DNA from: Bacillus methanolicus PB1
Lineage (GTDB): Bacteria > Bacillota > Bacilli > Bacillales > Cytobacillaceae
DNA length: 64,000 nt
Assembly (NCBI RefSeq): GCF_000262755.1
Contig: NZ_AFEU01000003.1
Location: forward strand, 1,178,001-1,242,000
Reading direction: 5' to 3'
The notes under the pieces are model-generated. The model was not told the origin of the DNA and made no database searches. It saw only the letters and a program-made list of their open reading frames with translations. How positions within the stretch are numbered: position 1 is the stretch's first letter; each line of letters begins with the position of its first letter. Positions 37,561-46,349 of the stretch are shown one piece after another. Made by a program: the position numbers and the translations under genes.

Positions 37561-38841
37561 TTAAGCAGCTTGTAATGTAATTTGAGGCAATCCTCGCAAT
37601 AATTTTGAACCATCAAATTCACACTGTTTTTGACCAATGACAAATAAGACACGTAATAGCTTACAACACAGGGCGATGAGGGACTGTTGCTTTTTTAAAG
37701 GCCTTTCAGATCGTTTTGTATAGTATTGATGTAAAGCTTTAAAAGTTGGATTATGGGCAACGAGTGGCCGAATCGCTAAGTACAGAGCTTTACGCAGCCT
37801 ACTTCGTCCCCGTTTCGTTATTCTGGTTTGTCCTTTAAATTTTCCAGAACTATGCTCACGTAATGAAAGGCCTGCCAGATTAACTAATTGCTGAGGGTGA
37901 CTGTACTTTGTGAGATCACCCACTTCAGCGAAGAATAGAGCGACTGTTGTAACACCTAACCCAGGAATATTCATCATTTGCTTAGCACCTGGGATCGTTT
38001 CTACAAGAGCTTCTAGCTCCTGATCCAACTCTTCCAACTGCGTTTGATAAAGCTCATATTGGTCAATCAGATATTCCATTTCACGTTTGGCAAACTGAAT
38101 CCCGATTTGAATTCCAATGCTCTTTTTGGCCGTTTCTACTAGTTTCGTTGCTCGCTTTATTCCAACTGCTCGTTGTACAAATGGCTTCCACTTTGAGAGA
38201 ACCTCTTCAGGTGTCATTTCTTTAATTTGAGAAGGAAATGGAAACAGTTTTAGCGTGCAAAGAGCTGCTTTTCCTTCCCAATCCCCGAAAACATCGAAAA
38301 ACTCCGGAAAATAACGTTGAATCAAATTCTGAATACGCCCTTCTGTGATGGCAAGCTGTTGAGTGAGCTGATCTCTTATTTTGACGCCTTCTCTTAGTTC
38401 CGCGTAAATGCCGTCTAAGAGATTTGGTACGGAGTATCGGCCGTCTTTAATCAGCTGTGCAATCACTCTGGCGTCTTTTGTATCGTTTTTTGTTGGAGAA
38501 TTGTCATCAAACTCTTTGCTTTTCTTTACATGCATTGGATTGACTAATACAAAGTCGTAGCCCTTTGCGGTAAGAAAATAAGCGAGATTTAACCAGTAAG
38601 GCCCGGTTGGTTCAACCCCAAAAATCACATGATTCTTATCATTTTCTTTTTGGTGTCGCTTCACCCAATCTAAAAGCATTTGGAAACCATGTATGCGGTT
38701 TTCAAAGATCAAGCGTTTTCCAAATTCAATTCCTCGATCATCTTGTGCTCGTGCAACGTGCTTGTCTTTTGCAATATCAATGCCGATAATTAATGTTGAT
38801 GGTGTGATTTGCGAGATTTTTTGATTTTGCGTATAATTCAT
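37561..38841 (-). CDS. IS110-family transposase (DEDD recombinase)
   Basis: This 426-residue recombinase has an N-terminal RuvC-like domain with the DEDD set at Asp22 (GIDIAKDKH), Glu77 (VEPTGPYW), Asp120 and Asp123 (KNDTKDARV). A coiled-coil linker (about 255-285) leads into the C-terminal Tnp domain with helix-hairpin-helix IPGLGVTTVALF and the nucleophile serine region GLSLREHSSGKFKG (Ser331/332). It looks intact. The ATG at 38841 has AGGAGG seven bases upstream; the frame stays open 28 codons further. It moves the element without classic target duplication, using an element-encoded RNA in this family. Confidence 0.93.
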   Translation of the reverse strand: MNYTQNQKISQITPSTLIIGIDIAKDKHVARAQDDRGIEFGKRLIFENRIHGFQMLLDWVKRHQKENDKNHVIFGVEPTGPYWLNLAYFLTAKGYDFVLVNPMHVKKSKEFDDNSPTKNDTKDARVIAQLIKDGRYSVPNLLDGIYAELREGVKIRDQLTQQLAITEGRIQNLIQRYFPEFFDVFGDWEGKAALCTLKLFPFPSQIKEMTPEEVLSKWKPFVQRAVGIKRATKLVETAKKSIGIQIGIQFAKREMEYLIDQYELYQTQLEELDQELEALVETIPGAKQMMNIPGLGVTTVALFFAEVGDLTKYSHPQQLVNLAGLSLREHSSGKFKGQTRITKRGRSRLRKALYLAIRPLVAHNPTFKALHQYYTKRSERPLKKQQSLIALCCKLLRVLFVIGQKQCEFDGSKLLRGLPQITLQAA

Positions 38842-38895
38842 ATCGAGTCCTCCTTGGTAACTTATTAATTCGGGGTCAATGCATTGACACCCTGT

Positions 38896-38925
38896 ACTAT
38901 ACCAAGAGGGCTCTTTTTGTTTCAA
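38896..38925 (-). promoter_or_regulatory. promoter-like sequence for the IS110 transposase
   Basis: On the minus strand it is TTGAAA, an 18-bp spacer, then TATAGT, about 55 bp before the ATG. It may lie partly or wholly in the flank rather than in the element. Confidence 0.5.
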
Positions 38926-39029
38926 ACCTCAAATTTCTTCATTACAGGAATGCTCCTCGTATAGTATTTTTATGCGAAGGGAAAGGAAAAAAGTAGTCCC
39001 ATTGTCCGCAGCAATTAAGGTCCAGAATA

Positions 39030-39160
39030 TAAAAAGAGGCTGTCTCATAAGGGTCTGACCCCATGGCATTTATCAATATACAGCACATTTATCCAACATT
39101 ATGTCCTATATATTGTGTTATGGGGTCTGACCCTTAGGCTTTTAAGACAGCCTCTTTTTA
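39030..39160. repeat. GGGTCTGACCC palindromic repeat, long type (copy F)
   Basis: It is nearly identical to copy C (14708-14833) through both arms and the centre. It sits downstream of ytkL and probably ends its transcript. Confidence 0.88.
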
Positions 39161-39165
39161 CCTAA

Positions 39166-39846
39166 CTAGAGTTCAATTGCTTCCCCTGGACGAAGGATTT
39201 TTCCGCTTACACCTTCCAGCATGTCAATAAACTTTTTCGGATCCTGCTTAATCAGTGGAAACGTATTATAATGAATCGGAACCACTGTTTTTGCATTGAG
39301 CAATTTTGCCGCATACGCCGCATCCTCAGGCCCCATAGTAAAATTGTCGCCGATTGGCAAAAATGCGAGATCAATCGGATGCCGTTCTCCAATCAGCTTC
39401 ATATCTGAAAACAGGGCCGTATCTCCTGCATGGTATACCGTCTTGCCTTCAGCCATAAAAAGAACGCCGGCAGGCATTCCACCATAAATAATTTCGTTAT
39501 TTTCCGTAATGATCCCGGTGCCATGGAAAGCCGGTGTTAACTTTAATTTTCCAAAATCAAATTCGTATGCTCCCCCAATATGCATTGCATGAGTATTCAA
39601 TCCTTTCCAGCTTAAATATGTAGCTAATTCAAAATTTGCGATGACAAGAGAGCTATTTTTCTTTGCAAGTTCGATTGTATCTCCAACATGATCGCCGTGG
39701 GCATGGGTGATAATAATTACATCAGGCTTGACATCATCTGCCTTTAAATCAGTTAAATCATTTCCGGAAATAAAAGGGTCGATGAAAATTGTTTTTCCTT
39801 TCGTTTCAATTTTTACAACAGAATGGCCGTGGTAAGAAACCTTCAT
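39166..39846 (-). CDS. ytkL: UPF0173 metal-dependent hydrolase YtkL
   Basis: This 226-residue metallo-beta-lactamase-fold hydrolase has metal ligands in [10 protein letters not shown], further His in AFHGTG, Asp in HAGDTALF and His in PIHYNTFP. The substrate is unknown; the family is UPF0173 and B. subtilis YtkL is the close match in length (227). The ATG at 39846 has GGAGAGGG upstream; a frame 14 codons longer has no such site. It is a single gene between the accessory block and ald, where core gene order resumes. Confidence 0.88.
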   Translation of the reverse strand: MKVSYHGHSVVKIETKGKTIFIDPFISGNDLTDLKADDVKPDVIIITHAHGDHVGDTIELAKKNSSLVIANFELATYLSWKGLNTHAMHIGGAYEFDFGKLKLTPAFHGTGIITENNEIIYGGMPAGVLFMAEGKTVYHAGDTALFSDMKLIGERHPIDLAFLPIGDNFTMGPEDAAYAAKLLNAKTVVPIHYNTFPLIKQDPKKFIDMLEGVSGKILRPGEAIEL

Positions 39847-40040
39847 TTTGTACCCTCTCCTTTCAAAGTTGCTTAACATTATATACAATAAAAATTCAAC
39901 TCGTTCTTTTCACTTCTCTCTATACCCAATATGGCACTGATGTAAAAGTTTATTTTCATGTTGACTATTTGCTATTCTCTAATCATGAACATATAGTAAG
40001 ACGTACGGCACGATTTAAATTCGTGGTATTTTTAAAAAAT

Positions 40041-40138
40041 AGCTGTTATATGAAAATTATCGCTGTTCTCCAAAAAAAATCGCAATTATATCGAAAAAAT
40101 CGCTGTTATTTTTAAAAAAATCGCAATTATATCGAATT
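40041..40138. repeat. 40-bp tandem repeat, two full units plus a partial one
   Basis: Units at 40059-40098 and 40099-40138 share ATCGCTGTT, an A-rich run, and AATCGCAATTATATCGAA. A partial unit (40041-40058) precedes them. Confidence 0.75.
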
Positions 40139-40147
40139 CGTGTCATC

Positions 40148-40184
40148 AAAAAAGATCCGGGGCAAGCATGCCACCGGATTTTTT
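40148..40184 (-). terminator. terminator after ald
   Basis: ATCCGG-GGCA and TGCC-CCGGAT form a 10-bp stem with one bulged base, followed by TTTTTT on the minus strand. Confidence 0.88.
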
Positions 40185-40191
40185 GCTCTTT

Positions 40192-41313
40192 TTACATATG
40201 TTCAAGAATTGTTTTTGTATCAGCATATTCAAGATTATGCGCTTCCGCAACCGCTTTGTACGTAACATTGCCATCAAGCGTGTTAATCCCTTTCAGAAGG
40301 GCCTCATTATCCAGGCATGCTTGCTTATAGCCTTTATTTGCGATTTGAATGGCATGTGGCACAGTTACGTTCGTTAAAGCAATAGTAGATGTGCGAGGTA
40401 CGGCACCTGGAATATTAGCAACTGCATAGTGGACTACTCCATGCTTTACATAAGTAGGGCTGTCATGAGTTGTAATCCGGTCAGTCGTTGCGAAAATTCC
40501 GCCCTGATCGACCGCAATATCGACAACAACAGATCCTGGTGTCATCGATTTGACCATATCCTCCGTGACAAGTTTAGGCGCTTTTGCACCAGGAATCAAA
40601 ACAGCACCGATGACAAGATCAGATTCCTTAACTGCTTCCCGGATATTATATGGATTTGACATAAGCGTCGTTACATCTGTTCCAAAAATATCATCAAGCT
40701 GGCGAAGCCGATCAGGATTTAAATCAATAATCGTTACTTTTGCACCAAGCCCGATCGCCACTTTAGCAGCATTTGTTCCGGCCACGCCGCCGCCGATAAT
40801 TGTTACTTTTGCTCTCTGCACACCTGGGACGCCGGATAACAAAATTCCTTTTCCTCCATTAACTTTTTCAAGGAATTGCGCGCCGATTTGCGGGGCCATC
40901 CGTCCGGCGACTTCACTCATTGGTGTCAATAAAGGAAGAGCTCCGTTTGGCAATTGTACAGTTTCATATGCAATGCCAACTACTTTCTTTTCAATCAAGG
41001 CTTTTGTTAATTCAGGTTCCGGAGCTAAATGCAAGTATGTAAATAAAATTAAGCCTTCACGAAAATAGCGGTATTCGCTTGGAAGGGGTTCTTTTACTTT
41101 CATAATCATATCCATTGACCATGCTTCTTCAGCCGTTTCTACAATTTTTGCCCCGGCCGAAACATAATCTTCATCTGTAAAACCAGAACCGATTCCAGCT
41201 CCTTTTTCAATATGCACTTCATGGCCGAAATGAACTAAGTTAACAACACCTGCAGGAGTCATTGCCACACGGTTTTCGTTGTTCTTTATTTCTGCAGGCA
41301 CCCCAATTCGCAT
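40192..41313 (-). CDS. ald: alanine dehydrogenase
   Basis: This NAD-dependent enzyme interconverts alanine and pyruvate plus ammonia, and in B. subtilis is needed for alanine use and normal sporulation. The sequence starts [20 protein letters not shown], cited here by its first residues. The active-site Lys is in [10 protein letters not shown], catalytic His in YLHLAPEPE, and the NAD-binding loop is [13 protein letters not shown]. The length of 373 residues is near the standard 378. The ATG has AAGGGGG upstream. An upstream TATAAT lies in an AT-rich stretch without a good -35 box, which would fit activator dependence. Confidence 0.96.
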   Translation of the reverse strand: MRIGVPAEIKNNENRVAMTPAGVVNLVHFGHEVHIEKGAGIGSGFTDEDYVSAGAKIVETAEEAWSMDMIMKVKEPLPSEYRYFREGLILFTYLHLAPEPELTKALIEKKVVGIAYETVQLPNGALPLLTPMSEVAGRMAPQIGAQFLEKVNGGKGILLSGVPGVQRAKVTIIGGGVAGTNAAKVAIGLGAKVTIIDLNPDRLRQLDDIFGTDVTTLMSNPYNIREAVKESDLVIGAVLIPGAKAPKLVTEDMVKSMTPGSVVVDIAVDQGGIFATTDRITTHDSPTYVKHGVVHYAVANIPGAVPRTSTIALTNVTVPHAIQIANKGYKQACLDNEALLKGINTLDGNVTYKAVAEAHNLEYADTKTILEHM

Positions 41314-41662
41314 ATTTTATAACCCCCTTAAAAATAAAACAAAAACCAATTATAATATAACACCTTTCTCGAAAAAAATTTAAGAAAAATTTTCTAAACT
41401 TTTTCATCAATGAAAGCTCTTACATTTTACCAAAAGCTGATTCATATCTTCAACCTCTTTCAGAAAAAGTCAGATTATATAATTAATTATGAATCTATAT
41501 TAAAAATTATCATTCAACATCAAAAAAAGCTGCCTTGTTCAAGACAGCGTTCTTTGCTGCATATATAAATAAAGGGTAATAGATAAAGGGAAAGTATCAT
41601 GTACGTTGGGGTAAAAGGCAAGAAAAAGAATTTACTAGTTAGTAGTAATGTCTATGAAGGTT
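41314..41662. other. ald upstream region
   Basis: This spacer of about 350 bp holds the ald promoter area and, at 41522-41548, the terminator of the HPP-family gene. I see no gene that I can support. Confidence 0.6.
41522..41548 (-). terminator. terminator after the HPP-family gene
   Basis: GCTGTCTTG and CAAGGCAGC form a 9-bp stem with one G-U pair, followed by seven T residues on the minus strand. It lies 114 bp after the stop. Confidence 0.82.
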
Positions 41663-42226
41663 TTATATCCAGAATGTCGGATATTCTCTATTTTCGCGCA
41701 AATTATTGATTAATACCGCTAGTAGAACAATGACTATGGAGCCAATTAATACAGGGATAATTAAATAACTCCATTTATACGATCCAAGTATCACAACAAT
41801 TGGGTCTGCCCCCGCTGGCGGATGAGTCGTTTTTGTCATCATCATGAATGCTATAGCTAATCCTACACCTAAAGCGATAGTCCATGGTTCATTACCTAAA
41901 AAATGGTAAACCATTAAACCTACTAGCGAAGAAATGAAGTGTCCGCCTATAATATTCCTCGGCTGAGATAAAGGAGCGTCCCATACACCAAATGCCAACA
42001 CGCAACTTGCTCCAAATGGGGCCATTAACCAAGTTGCCGGCGTGATCTTTGTTAAAACTGCCAAAACTAAAATAGTAATAAATCCTCCAATTAGTCCAGT
42101 CATTGCATCCTTTATATTTACTTTTAAAGGACTTCTTCCCTTCCCCTTCATTTTAGCCAAATAATTAGGACGAGATGGATGCAATACTGCTACTTTCTTC
42201 ATCGCGGCGTTATTTCCAGATCTCAT
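41663..42226 (-). CDS. HPP family integral membrane protein
   Basis: This 187-residue protein has a cytoplasmic basic start (about 1-38) and four to five membrane segments. The family motif is seen in TKTTHPPAGADPI, preceded by APFGASCVLAFGVWDAPLSQPRN, cited here from its ends at residues 70-92. HPP-family proteins include a plastid/cyanobacterial nitrite transporter; the substrate here is unknown. The ATG has GGAGG eight bases upstream. A CodY-type box lies about 50 bp upstream, so expression may rise when amino acids and GTP fall. It stands alone between ald and argH. Confidence 0.82.
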   Translation of the reverse strand: MRSGNNAAMKKVAVLHPSRPNYLAKMKGKGRSPLKVNIKDAMTGLIGGFITILVLAVLTKITPATWLMAPFGASCVLAFGVWDAPLSQPRNIIGGHFISSLVGLMVYHFLGNEPWTIALGVGLAIAFMMMTKTTHPPAGADPIVVILGSYKWSYLIIPVLIGSIVIVLLAVLINNLRENREYPTFWI

Positions 42227-42574
42227 CTGATCAAACCTCCTTCTACTAATTAATTAAATGAATTTTTAGTAAATTGAATTTTCTGAAAATAAAGACCGTG
42301 AGTCGGCCTCTTTTATATGTAAAAGAGCTCTTTTAACTTTTTCTATGGAAAAGGGGCGGAGCTACGCTAACAAAAATAGAATTGGCAAATTATCTATAGC
42401 AAGATACTTGTTTAACTTTGTAAATATTTAGATCTCGGCTTCGCTCACACCGCCTTATTAAGTTGGTTCTGTTTTATAATGAAACCTATTCCCATATTAG
42501 GGGTTAGGAGTATAAAAAAGTCATGCACGTTTTCAATAATGAAACTATTTGTCCAACTGGAAGCACGCATTCCA
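42227..42574. other. spacer between the HPP-family gene and argH
   Basis: It contains the CodY-like box (42277-42291) and, at the argH end, a stem-loop (42561-42592). The remainder shows no gene. Confidence 0.6.
42277..42291 (+). promoter_or_regulatory. CodY-binding box upstream of the HPP-family gene
   Basis: AATTTTCTGAAAATA matches 14 of 15 positions of the CodY consensus AATTTTCWGAAAATT. It ends 51 bp before the ATG of the gene on the minus strand. Confidence 0.6.
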
Positions 42575-42592
42575 TTACTGGTTTGCGTGCTT
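42561..42592 (-). other. stem-loop overlapping the argH stop codon
   Basis: AAGCACGCA and TGCGTGCTT form a perfect 9-bp stem around a 14-nt loop that includes the argH stop. No T-run follows, so it is more likely an mRNA 3' stability element than an intrinsic terminator. Confidence 0.4.
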
Positions 42593-43969
42593 TTCAGTTC
42601 CAAGACATTTCTTTGCTTTGCCGATGGCCTTGTAGACTTCGGCAAAGCCTGTTCCTCCTGCACTATTGCGCCGTTTAACAGCATTGTACGGGTTCAGCGC
42701 ATCGTAAATGTCTTCTTCAAATAAAGGGCTTGATGCTTTAAATTCCTCTAATGTTAAATCAGCTAAAAAGCAGCCTTTTTGGACACATGAAAGCACAAGC
42801 TTTCCTACAATTTCATGTGCTTCACGGAAAGGAACCCCTTTATCCGCAAGATAATCAGCAAGCTCTGTTGCATTTGAAAAATCATTCTTTACCGATTTCT
42901 CCATCTGTTCTTTATTAACCTTCATTGTGCGGATCATTCCGGCAAAAATCTTCAATGAGCCTGTTACGGTTTTGACCGTATCAAACATTCCTTCCTTGTC
43001 TTCTTGCATATCTTTGTTATAAGCAAGAGGCAGCCCTTTTAAGACTGTTAACAACCCGATAAGATTGCCGTAAACCCTTCCCGTTTTCCCGCGAATAAGC
43101 TCCGCCATATCCGGGTTTTTCTTTTGCGGCATAATGCTGCTTCCGGTTGAAAAACTATCATCCAGTTCAATAAAGCGAAATTCCTGGCTTGCCCATAAAA
43201 TGATCTCTTCACTGAATCTTGATAGATGCATCATTAGAATCGAACTGTCCGATAAAAATTCAAGGATAAAATCGCGGTCGCTTACTGCGTCCAAACTGTT
43301 TTCATAGATGCCATCAAAACCGAGCATCTCTGCACTGTACTCCCGGTCGATCGGAAAAGTCGTTCCTGCAAGCGCACCTGCTCCAAGCGGCGATCTATTA
43401 ATTCGTTTCAGACTTTCTGAAAAGCGCTGTTTATCTCGTTCCAGCATCCAGAAATAGGCCATTAAATGATGGGCAAACGAAATCGGCTGAGCCCGTTGAA
43501 GATGGGTATAACCAGGCATAATTGTTTCAACATTTTCTTCAGCTTTTTCAAGTAAAACCTCCTGAAACTCGCTGATTAAATCAATGATGATTAACACTTG
43601 TTTCCGCAAATATAAATGCATATCAACAGCAACCTGGTCATTTCGGCTTCTTGCTGTATGCAGTTTGCCGCCAACAGGCCCGATTTCCTCAGTCAGCATG
43701 CTTTCCAGATTTAGATGAATGTCTTCTAGTTTAATAGAAAAAGAGAGCTCTTCTTTTAATGCCTTTTCCTTTAATCTATTTAATCCTTCAATTATAAGCT
43801 TGCCTTCATCTTTTGTAAGAATGCCGCATTTCGACAGCATCGCTGCATGTGCTTTGCTTCCTTCAATGTCTTCGATTACTAATTCCTTATCAAACGTAAT
43901 GGAAGCTCCGAACTCATCTACCCATTCCTCGGCAGATTTCGTAAACCTTCCACCCCATAGTTTTTTCAC
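42575..43969 (-). CDS. argH: argininosuccinate lyase
   Basis: This is the last step of arginine synthesis, splitting argininosuccinate to arginine and fumarate. It belongs to the fumarase/aspartase superfamily. The signature [20 protein letters not shown], here at about residue 275, holds the catalytic serine loop; [12 protein letters not shown] and [13 protein letters not shown] carry substrate and catalytic residues. The length of 464 residues is normal. I use the GTG at 43969, which overlaps the argG stop by four bases, with AGAAGGTGA upstream. It is the second gene of argGH and shares its ARG-box control. Confidence 0.95.
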   Translation of the reverse strand: MKKLWGGRFTKSAEEWVDEFGASITFDKELVIEDIEGSKAHAAMLSKCGILTKDEGKLIIEGLNRLKEKALKEELSFSIKLEDIHLNLESMLTEEIGPVGGKLHTARSRNDQVAVDMHLYLRKQVLIIIDLISEFQEVLLEKAEENVETIMPGYTHLQRAQPISFAHHLMAYFWMLERDKQRFSESLKRINRSPLGAGALAGTTFPIDREYSAEMLGFDGIYENSLDAVSDRDFILEFLSDSSILMMHLSRFSEEIILWASQEFRFIELDDSFSTGSSIMPQKKNPDMAELIRGKTGRVYGNLIGLLTVLKGLPLAYNKDMQEDKEGMFDTVKTVTGSLKIFAGMIRTMKVNKEQMEKSVKNDFSNATELADYLADKGVPFREAHEIVGKLVLSCVQKGCFLADLTLEEFKASSPLFEEDIYDALNPYNAVKRRNSAGGTGFAEVYKAIGKAKKCLGTEKHANQ

Positions 43970-45171
43970 ACTGTCACCTTCTTGTTGTTTACGATGCTTT
44001 GCACTTTTGTCGGAAGACCCCACAGTTTAATAAAACCGACAGCTGCGCTATGGTCAAACGCATCATCAGATGTATAAGTAGCAAGCTTTTCATCATAAAG
44101 CGAGTACGGTGATTTTCTTCCTTCAATAATGGCATGGCCTTTAAAAAGCTTGACTCTAACAATTCCCGTTACATATTTTTGCGTTTCTTTTAAAAATGCA
44201 GAGAGAGCGTCCTTTAATGGAGAGAACCACAAACCTTCATAAATAATTTCGGAAATTTTCTTTTCAATGATTGGCTTAAAGTGGGCAACTTCTTTGACAA
44301 GCGTCAAATCTTCAAGTTCTTTATGCGCCTTAATCAATGTCATCGCTCCGGGACACTCGTATACTTCACGGGATTTTATTCCGACAAGGCGGTTTTCAAC
44401 ATGGTCAATGCGGCCTACGCCATGTTTTCCGGCTAAGATGTTCAGTTCTAAAATTAATTGTGCTAAAGAATAATGTTTCCCATTTAACGTAACAGGGACC
44501 CCTTCTTCAAATCCGATTTCAATAATATCCGGAACATCAGGTGTTGTTTCAAGGCTTGCGGTTAATTCATATGCTTCTTCGGGTGGCGCAGCCCATGGGT
44601 CCTCTAAAACTCCGCATTCATTGCTGCGGCCCCACAAATTCTGATCAATTGAAAATGGACTGTCAAGATCAATAGGGATTGGAATTCCATGTTTCTTAGC
44701 GTATTCAATCTCCTCTTCGCGTGACCAGCTCCATTCACGTACAGGAGCAAGCACTTGAAGATCAGGATTTAATGCATTTATAGACACTTCAAATCTCACC
44801 TGGTCATTCCCTTTACCTGTACATCCGTGCGCTACTGCAACTGCTCCTTCTTTTTCGGCAACTTCAACAAGTTTTTTTGCAATAAGCGGACGGGACAATG
44901 CCGATACAAGCGGATATTTTCCTTCATATAAAGCATGCGCCTGCAGCGCCATTAAAGCATATTCATTTGCAAATTCCTCTTTGGCATCTATAACATATGA
45001 TTGAACGGCTCCAACTTTTAGCGCCTTTTGTTGAACAAATTCAAGATCCTTTCCTTCACCTACATCCAAGCAGCAGGCTACAACCGCATACCCCTGCTCT
45101 TCCAGCCATTTAATTGCTACCGAAGTATCAAGACCGCCAGAATATGCGAGAACAACTTTTGGTTTAGACAC
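43966..45171 (-). CDS. argG: argininosuccinate synthase
   Basis: This enzyme joins citrulline and aspartate with ATP to form argininosuccinate. The N-terminal PP-loop [15 protein letters not shown] binds ATP; further signatures are [24 protein letters not shown] and [11 protein letters not shown]. The length of 401 residues is standard. The start is GTG with GAGGAGG upstream. Two adjacent ARG boxes cover 45192-45225, immediately upstream, so arginine-dependent repression by AhrC/ArgR is expected. Gene order argG-argH with overlapping ends is the Bacillus norm. Confidence 0.96.
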   Translation of the reverse strand: MSKPKVVLAYSGGLDTSVAIKWLEEQGYAVVACCLDVGEGKDLEFVQQKALKVGAVQSYVIDAKEEFANEYALMALQAHALYEGKYPLVSALSRPLIAKKLVEVAEKEGAVAVAHGCTGKGNDQVRFEVSINALNPDLQVLAPVREWSWSREEEIEYAKKHGIPIPIDLDSPFSIDQNLWGRSNECGVLEDPWAAPPEEAYELTASLETTPDVPDIIEIGFEEGVPVTLNGKHYSLAQLILELNILAGKHGVGRIDHVENRLVGIKSREVYECPGAMTLIKAHKELEDLTLVKEVAHFKPIIEKKISEIIYEGLWFSPLKDALSAFLKETQKYVTGIVRVKLFKGHAIIEGRKSPYSLYDEKLATYTSDDAFDHSAAVGFIKLWGLPTKVQSIVNNKKVTV

Positions 45172-45191
45172 GATGATTCCTCCTCATTATA

Positions 45192-45225
45192 CGAATAAAT
45201 ATACAACTATGTATATTTTTATTCA
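45192..45225. promoter_or_regulatory. pair of ARG boxes (ArgR/AhrC operator)
   Basis: CGAATAAATATACA (45192-45205) and TATATTTTTATTCA (45212-45225) each match 12 of 14 positions of TGAATWWWWATTCA. Their centres are 20 bp apart, about two helical turns. They lie just upstream of the argG ribosome binding site. Confidence 0.7.
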
Positions 45226-45356
45226 CTAATTGGTATTTACTTTAACAACTTTTACGAAAAATTTCAATAGTTATTCTACAAAATGTAAGAAATTAATTTA
45301 TATACAAGAATTTTCAGAATTGATAACAAATAAACAAGTAAAAAGGAGGTGACATC

Positions 45357-45410
45357 ATGGCGCTAAGCATTCCAAAAGGACAGTCTCAGCAATTTTTTCA
45401 GCAAAAATAG
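45357..45410 (+). CDS. 17-residue small protein candidate
   Basis: The open frame encodes MALSIPKGQSQQFFQQK. An ideal ribosome binding site, AAAGGAGGTGA, lies six bases before the ATG. It is divergent from argG and 72 bp upstream of the next plus-strand gene. The peptide is glutamine-rich and soluble, without a membrane segment. I do not recognise it. The strong ribosome binding site is the main evidence; translation is not shown. Confidence 0.5.
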   Translation: MALSIPKGQSQQFFQQK

Positions 45411-45481
45411 AACAACCAATAGATGCATTCATTCATATGTAATAAAATAGAGATAACAAATCAACATGGGGGCTTAACACG

Positions 45482-45793
45482 GTGGAATACTTTACAGAAG
45501 ATAAGAGGCTTGGGATTCCTGTTCCTGATCTTTCAAAAGATTGGGACGAATACAGCCGGGAAACACAGCAATCGATCCTTTTCCATTGGGAAAAAATTCG
45601 CGGCAGAATTCCCGATCGTATTGCCGAACTTGAGAGCATCATTAATAAAAAACAAGCAGAATTATCGGACGAAAGTGATTTTAAACGATCGTGCCAACTA
45701 AATAGTGAAATAGCCGACCTGGCTTCAATTATTAATGACTTATGGCTTTGGTACAGGACTGATCAAGATATTACACAAAAGGTGCACCAATAG
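45482..45793 (+). CDS. conserved-looking 103-residue protein, unknown
   Basis: This soluble, highly charged, mainly helical protein has a GTG start with GGGGG nine bases upstream. Its C-terminal half (about 38-90, ELESIINKKQAELSDESD and SEIADLASIINDLWLWYR) looks like a helical hairpin. The N-terminal part has GIPVPDLSKDWDEYSRE. I do not recognise a family, but codon use and the ribosome binding site support a real gene. It lies between argG and moaB, on the opposite strand to both, downstream of the 17-residue candidate. Confidence 0.65.
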   Translation: MEYFTEDKRLGIPVPDLSKDWDEYSRETQQSILFHWEKIRGRIPDRIAELESIINKKQAELSDESDFKRSCQLNSEIADLASIINDLWLWYRTDQDITQKVHQ

Positions 45794-45817
45794 CCGGGAC
45801 TTTCCCCTAGCTATTGG
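45787..45817 (+). terminator. stem-loop after the 103-residue gene
   Basis: CCAATAGC and GCTATTGG form a perfect 8-bp stem around 15 nt, overlapping the stop codon. ATTTTATTTT follows about 20 bases later. This is the one convergent junction in the window without the GGGTCTGACCC repeat. Confidence 0.4.
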
Positions 45818-45836
45818 AAGTCAGCTATTTTATTTT

Positions 45837-46349
45837 CTATAAGTCTTTTCTCAATTCCCTGACGACATGTCCAAGTTCAGGCAGGATTAATTTGTTCATT
45901 GCAAGCCGCACGGCACCGGTTGAACCGGGAGTTGAAAACACAGCCTTATCTTTGATTACACCTGCAGCTGCCCGGGATAAAATTGCAGCTGAGCCGATGT
46001 CCTCCTGGTAACTAATCATCCGGAACAGCTCGCCAAAACCGGTGATTTCTTTGTCAATCAGGCTGCTGACTGTTTCAATCGTTACATCCCGTTTGGCAAT
46101 GCCAGTTCCCCCGTTTGTCAGGATCACGTCAATGTCCGGATTTTGACAGCCTTTCAACACTTCTTCCCTGATCGCAATCTCCTCGTCTTTTACAATAACG
46201 TAATCGATGATCGAGTGGCCGGCTCCTTCAAGAAGCTCAATCATCAATTTTCCGCTTTTGTCTGTTCGCTTATCTCGTGTATCACTTACCGTGATCACTT
46301 TACATCTGACTTTTCTCGGCGCCTCTTTCTTATGTTCCGTTGTGCTCAT
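45837..46349 (-). CDS. moaB: molybdenum cofactor biosynthesis protein B
   Basis: This MoaB/MogA-type protein acts in molybdopterin activation. Family motifs are VITVSDTRDKRTDKSG at the start, ILTNGGTGIAKRDVT for molybdopterin binding, and STPGSTGAVRLAMNKLILPEL near the end, cited here by its ends. The length of 170 residues is normal. Its ATG overlaps the stop of the upstream EcsC-family gene by four bases (ATGA), showing coupled translation; the functional link between the two is obscure. In B. subtilis moaB also lies between argG and ackA. Confidence 0.92.
   Translation of the reverse strand: MSTTEHKKEAPRKVRCKVITVSDTRDKRTDKSGKLMIELLEGAGHSIIDYVIVKDEEIAIREEVLKGCQNPDIDVILTNGGTGIAKRDVTIETVSSLIDKEITGFGELFRMISYQEDIGSAAILSRAAAGVIKDKAVFSTPGSTGAVRLAMNKLILPELGHVVRELRKDL

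Larger units (their letters stand above)
37200..38890 (-). mobile_element. IS110-family insertion sequence (IS1111-like layout)
   Basis: The element comprises the transposase gene (37561-38841), a short 5' end of about 45 bp, and a long 3' noncoding region of about 350 bp. The ends are approximate. I place them at similar flanking sequences CATTAACACC (near 37200) and CATTGACACC (near 38883), and weak subterminal matches TAATAGTT and AACTTATTA. IS110 elements lack the long terminal inverted repeats of other families. Confidence 0.7.
38842..39165. other. region upstream of the IS110 transposase
   Basis: This stretch holds the transposase promoter (38896-38925), chromosomal flank, and a full palindromic repeat (39030-39160). 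I see no gene. Confidence 0.6.
39847..40191. other. ytkL-ald spacer with tandem repeat
   Basis: About 345 bp contain the ytkL upstream region, a 40-bp tandem repeat (40059-40138) and the ald terminator (40148-40184). There is no gene. Confidence 0.6.

Noticed and set aside
40041-40138. CRISPR array
   Set aside because: Only two direct units without distinct spacers and no cas genes; it is a simple tandem repeat.
41389-41405. CodY box upstream of ald
   Set aside because: Three mismatches to the consensus in very AT-rich DNA; not better than chance.
41599-41709. Plus-strand 36-codon frame preceded by AAAGGGAAAG
   Set aside because: It overlaps the 3' end of the HPP-family gene on the other strand and its product is unremarkable; the purine-rich stretch is probably chance.
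45309-45323. CodY box AATTTTCAGAATTGA upstream of the 17-residue frame
   Set aside because: Only 11 of 15 positions match; the second half fails.
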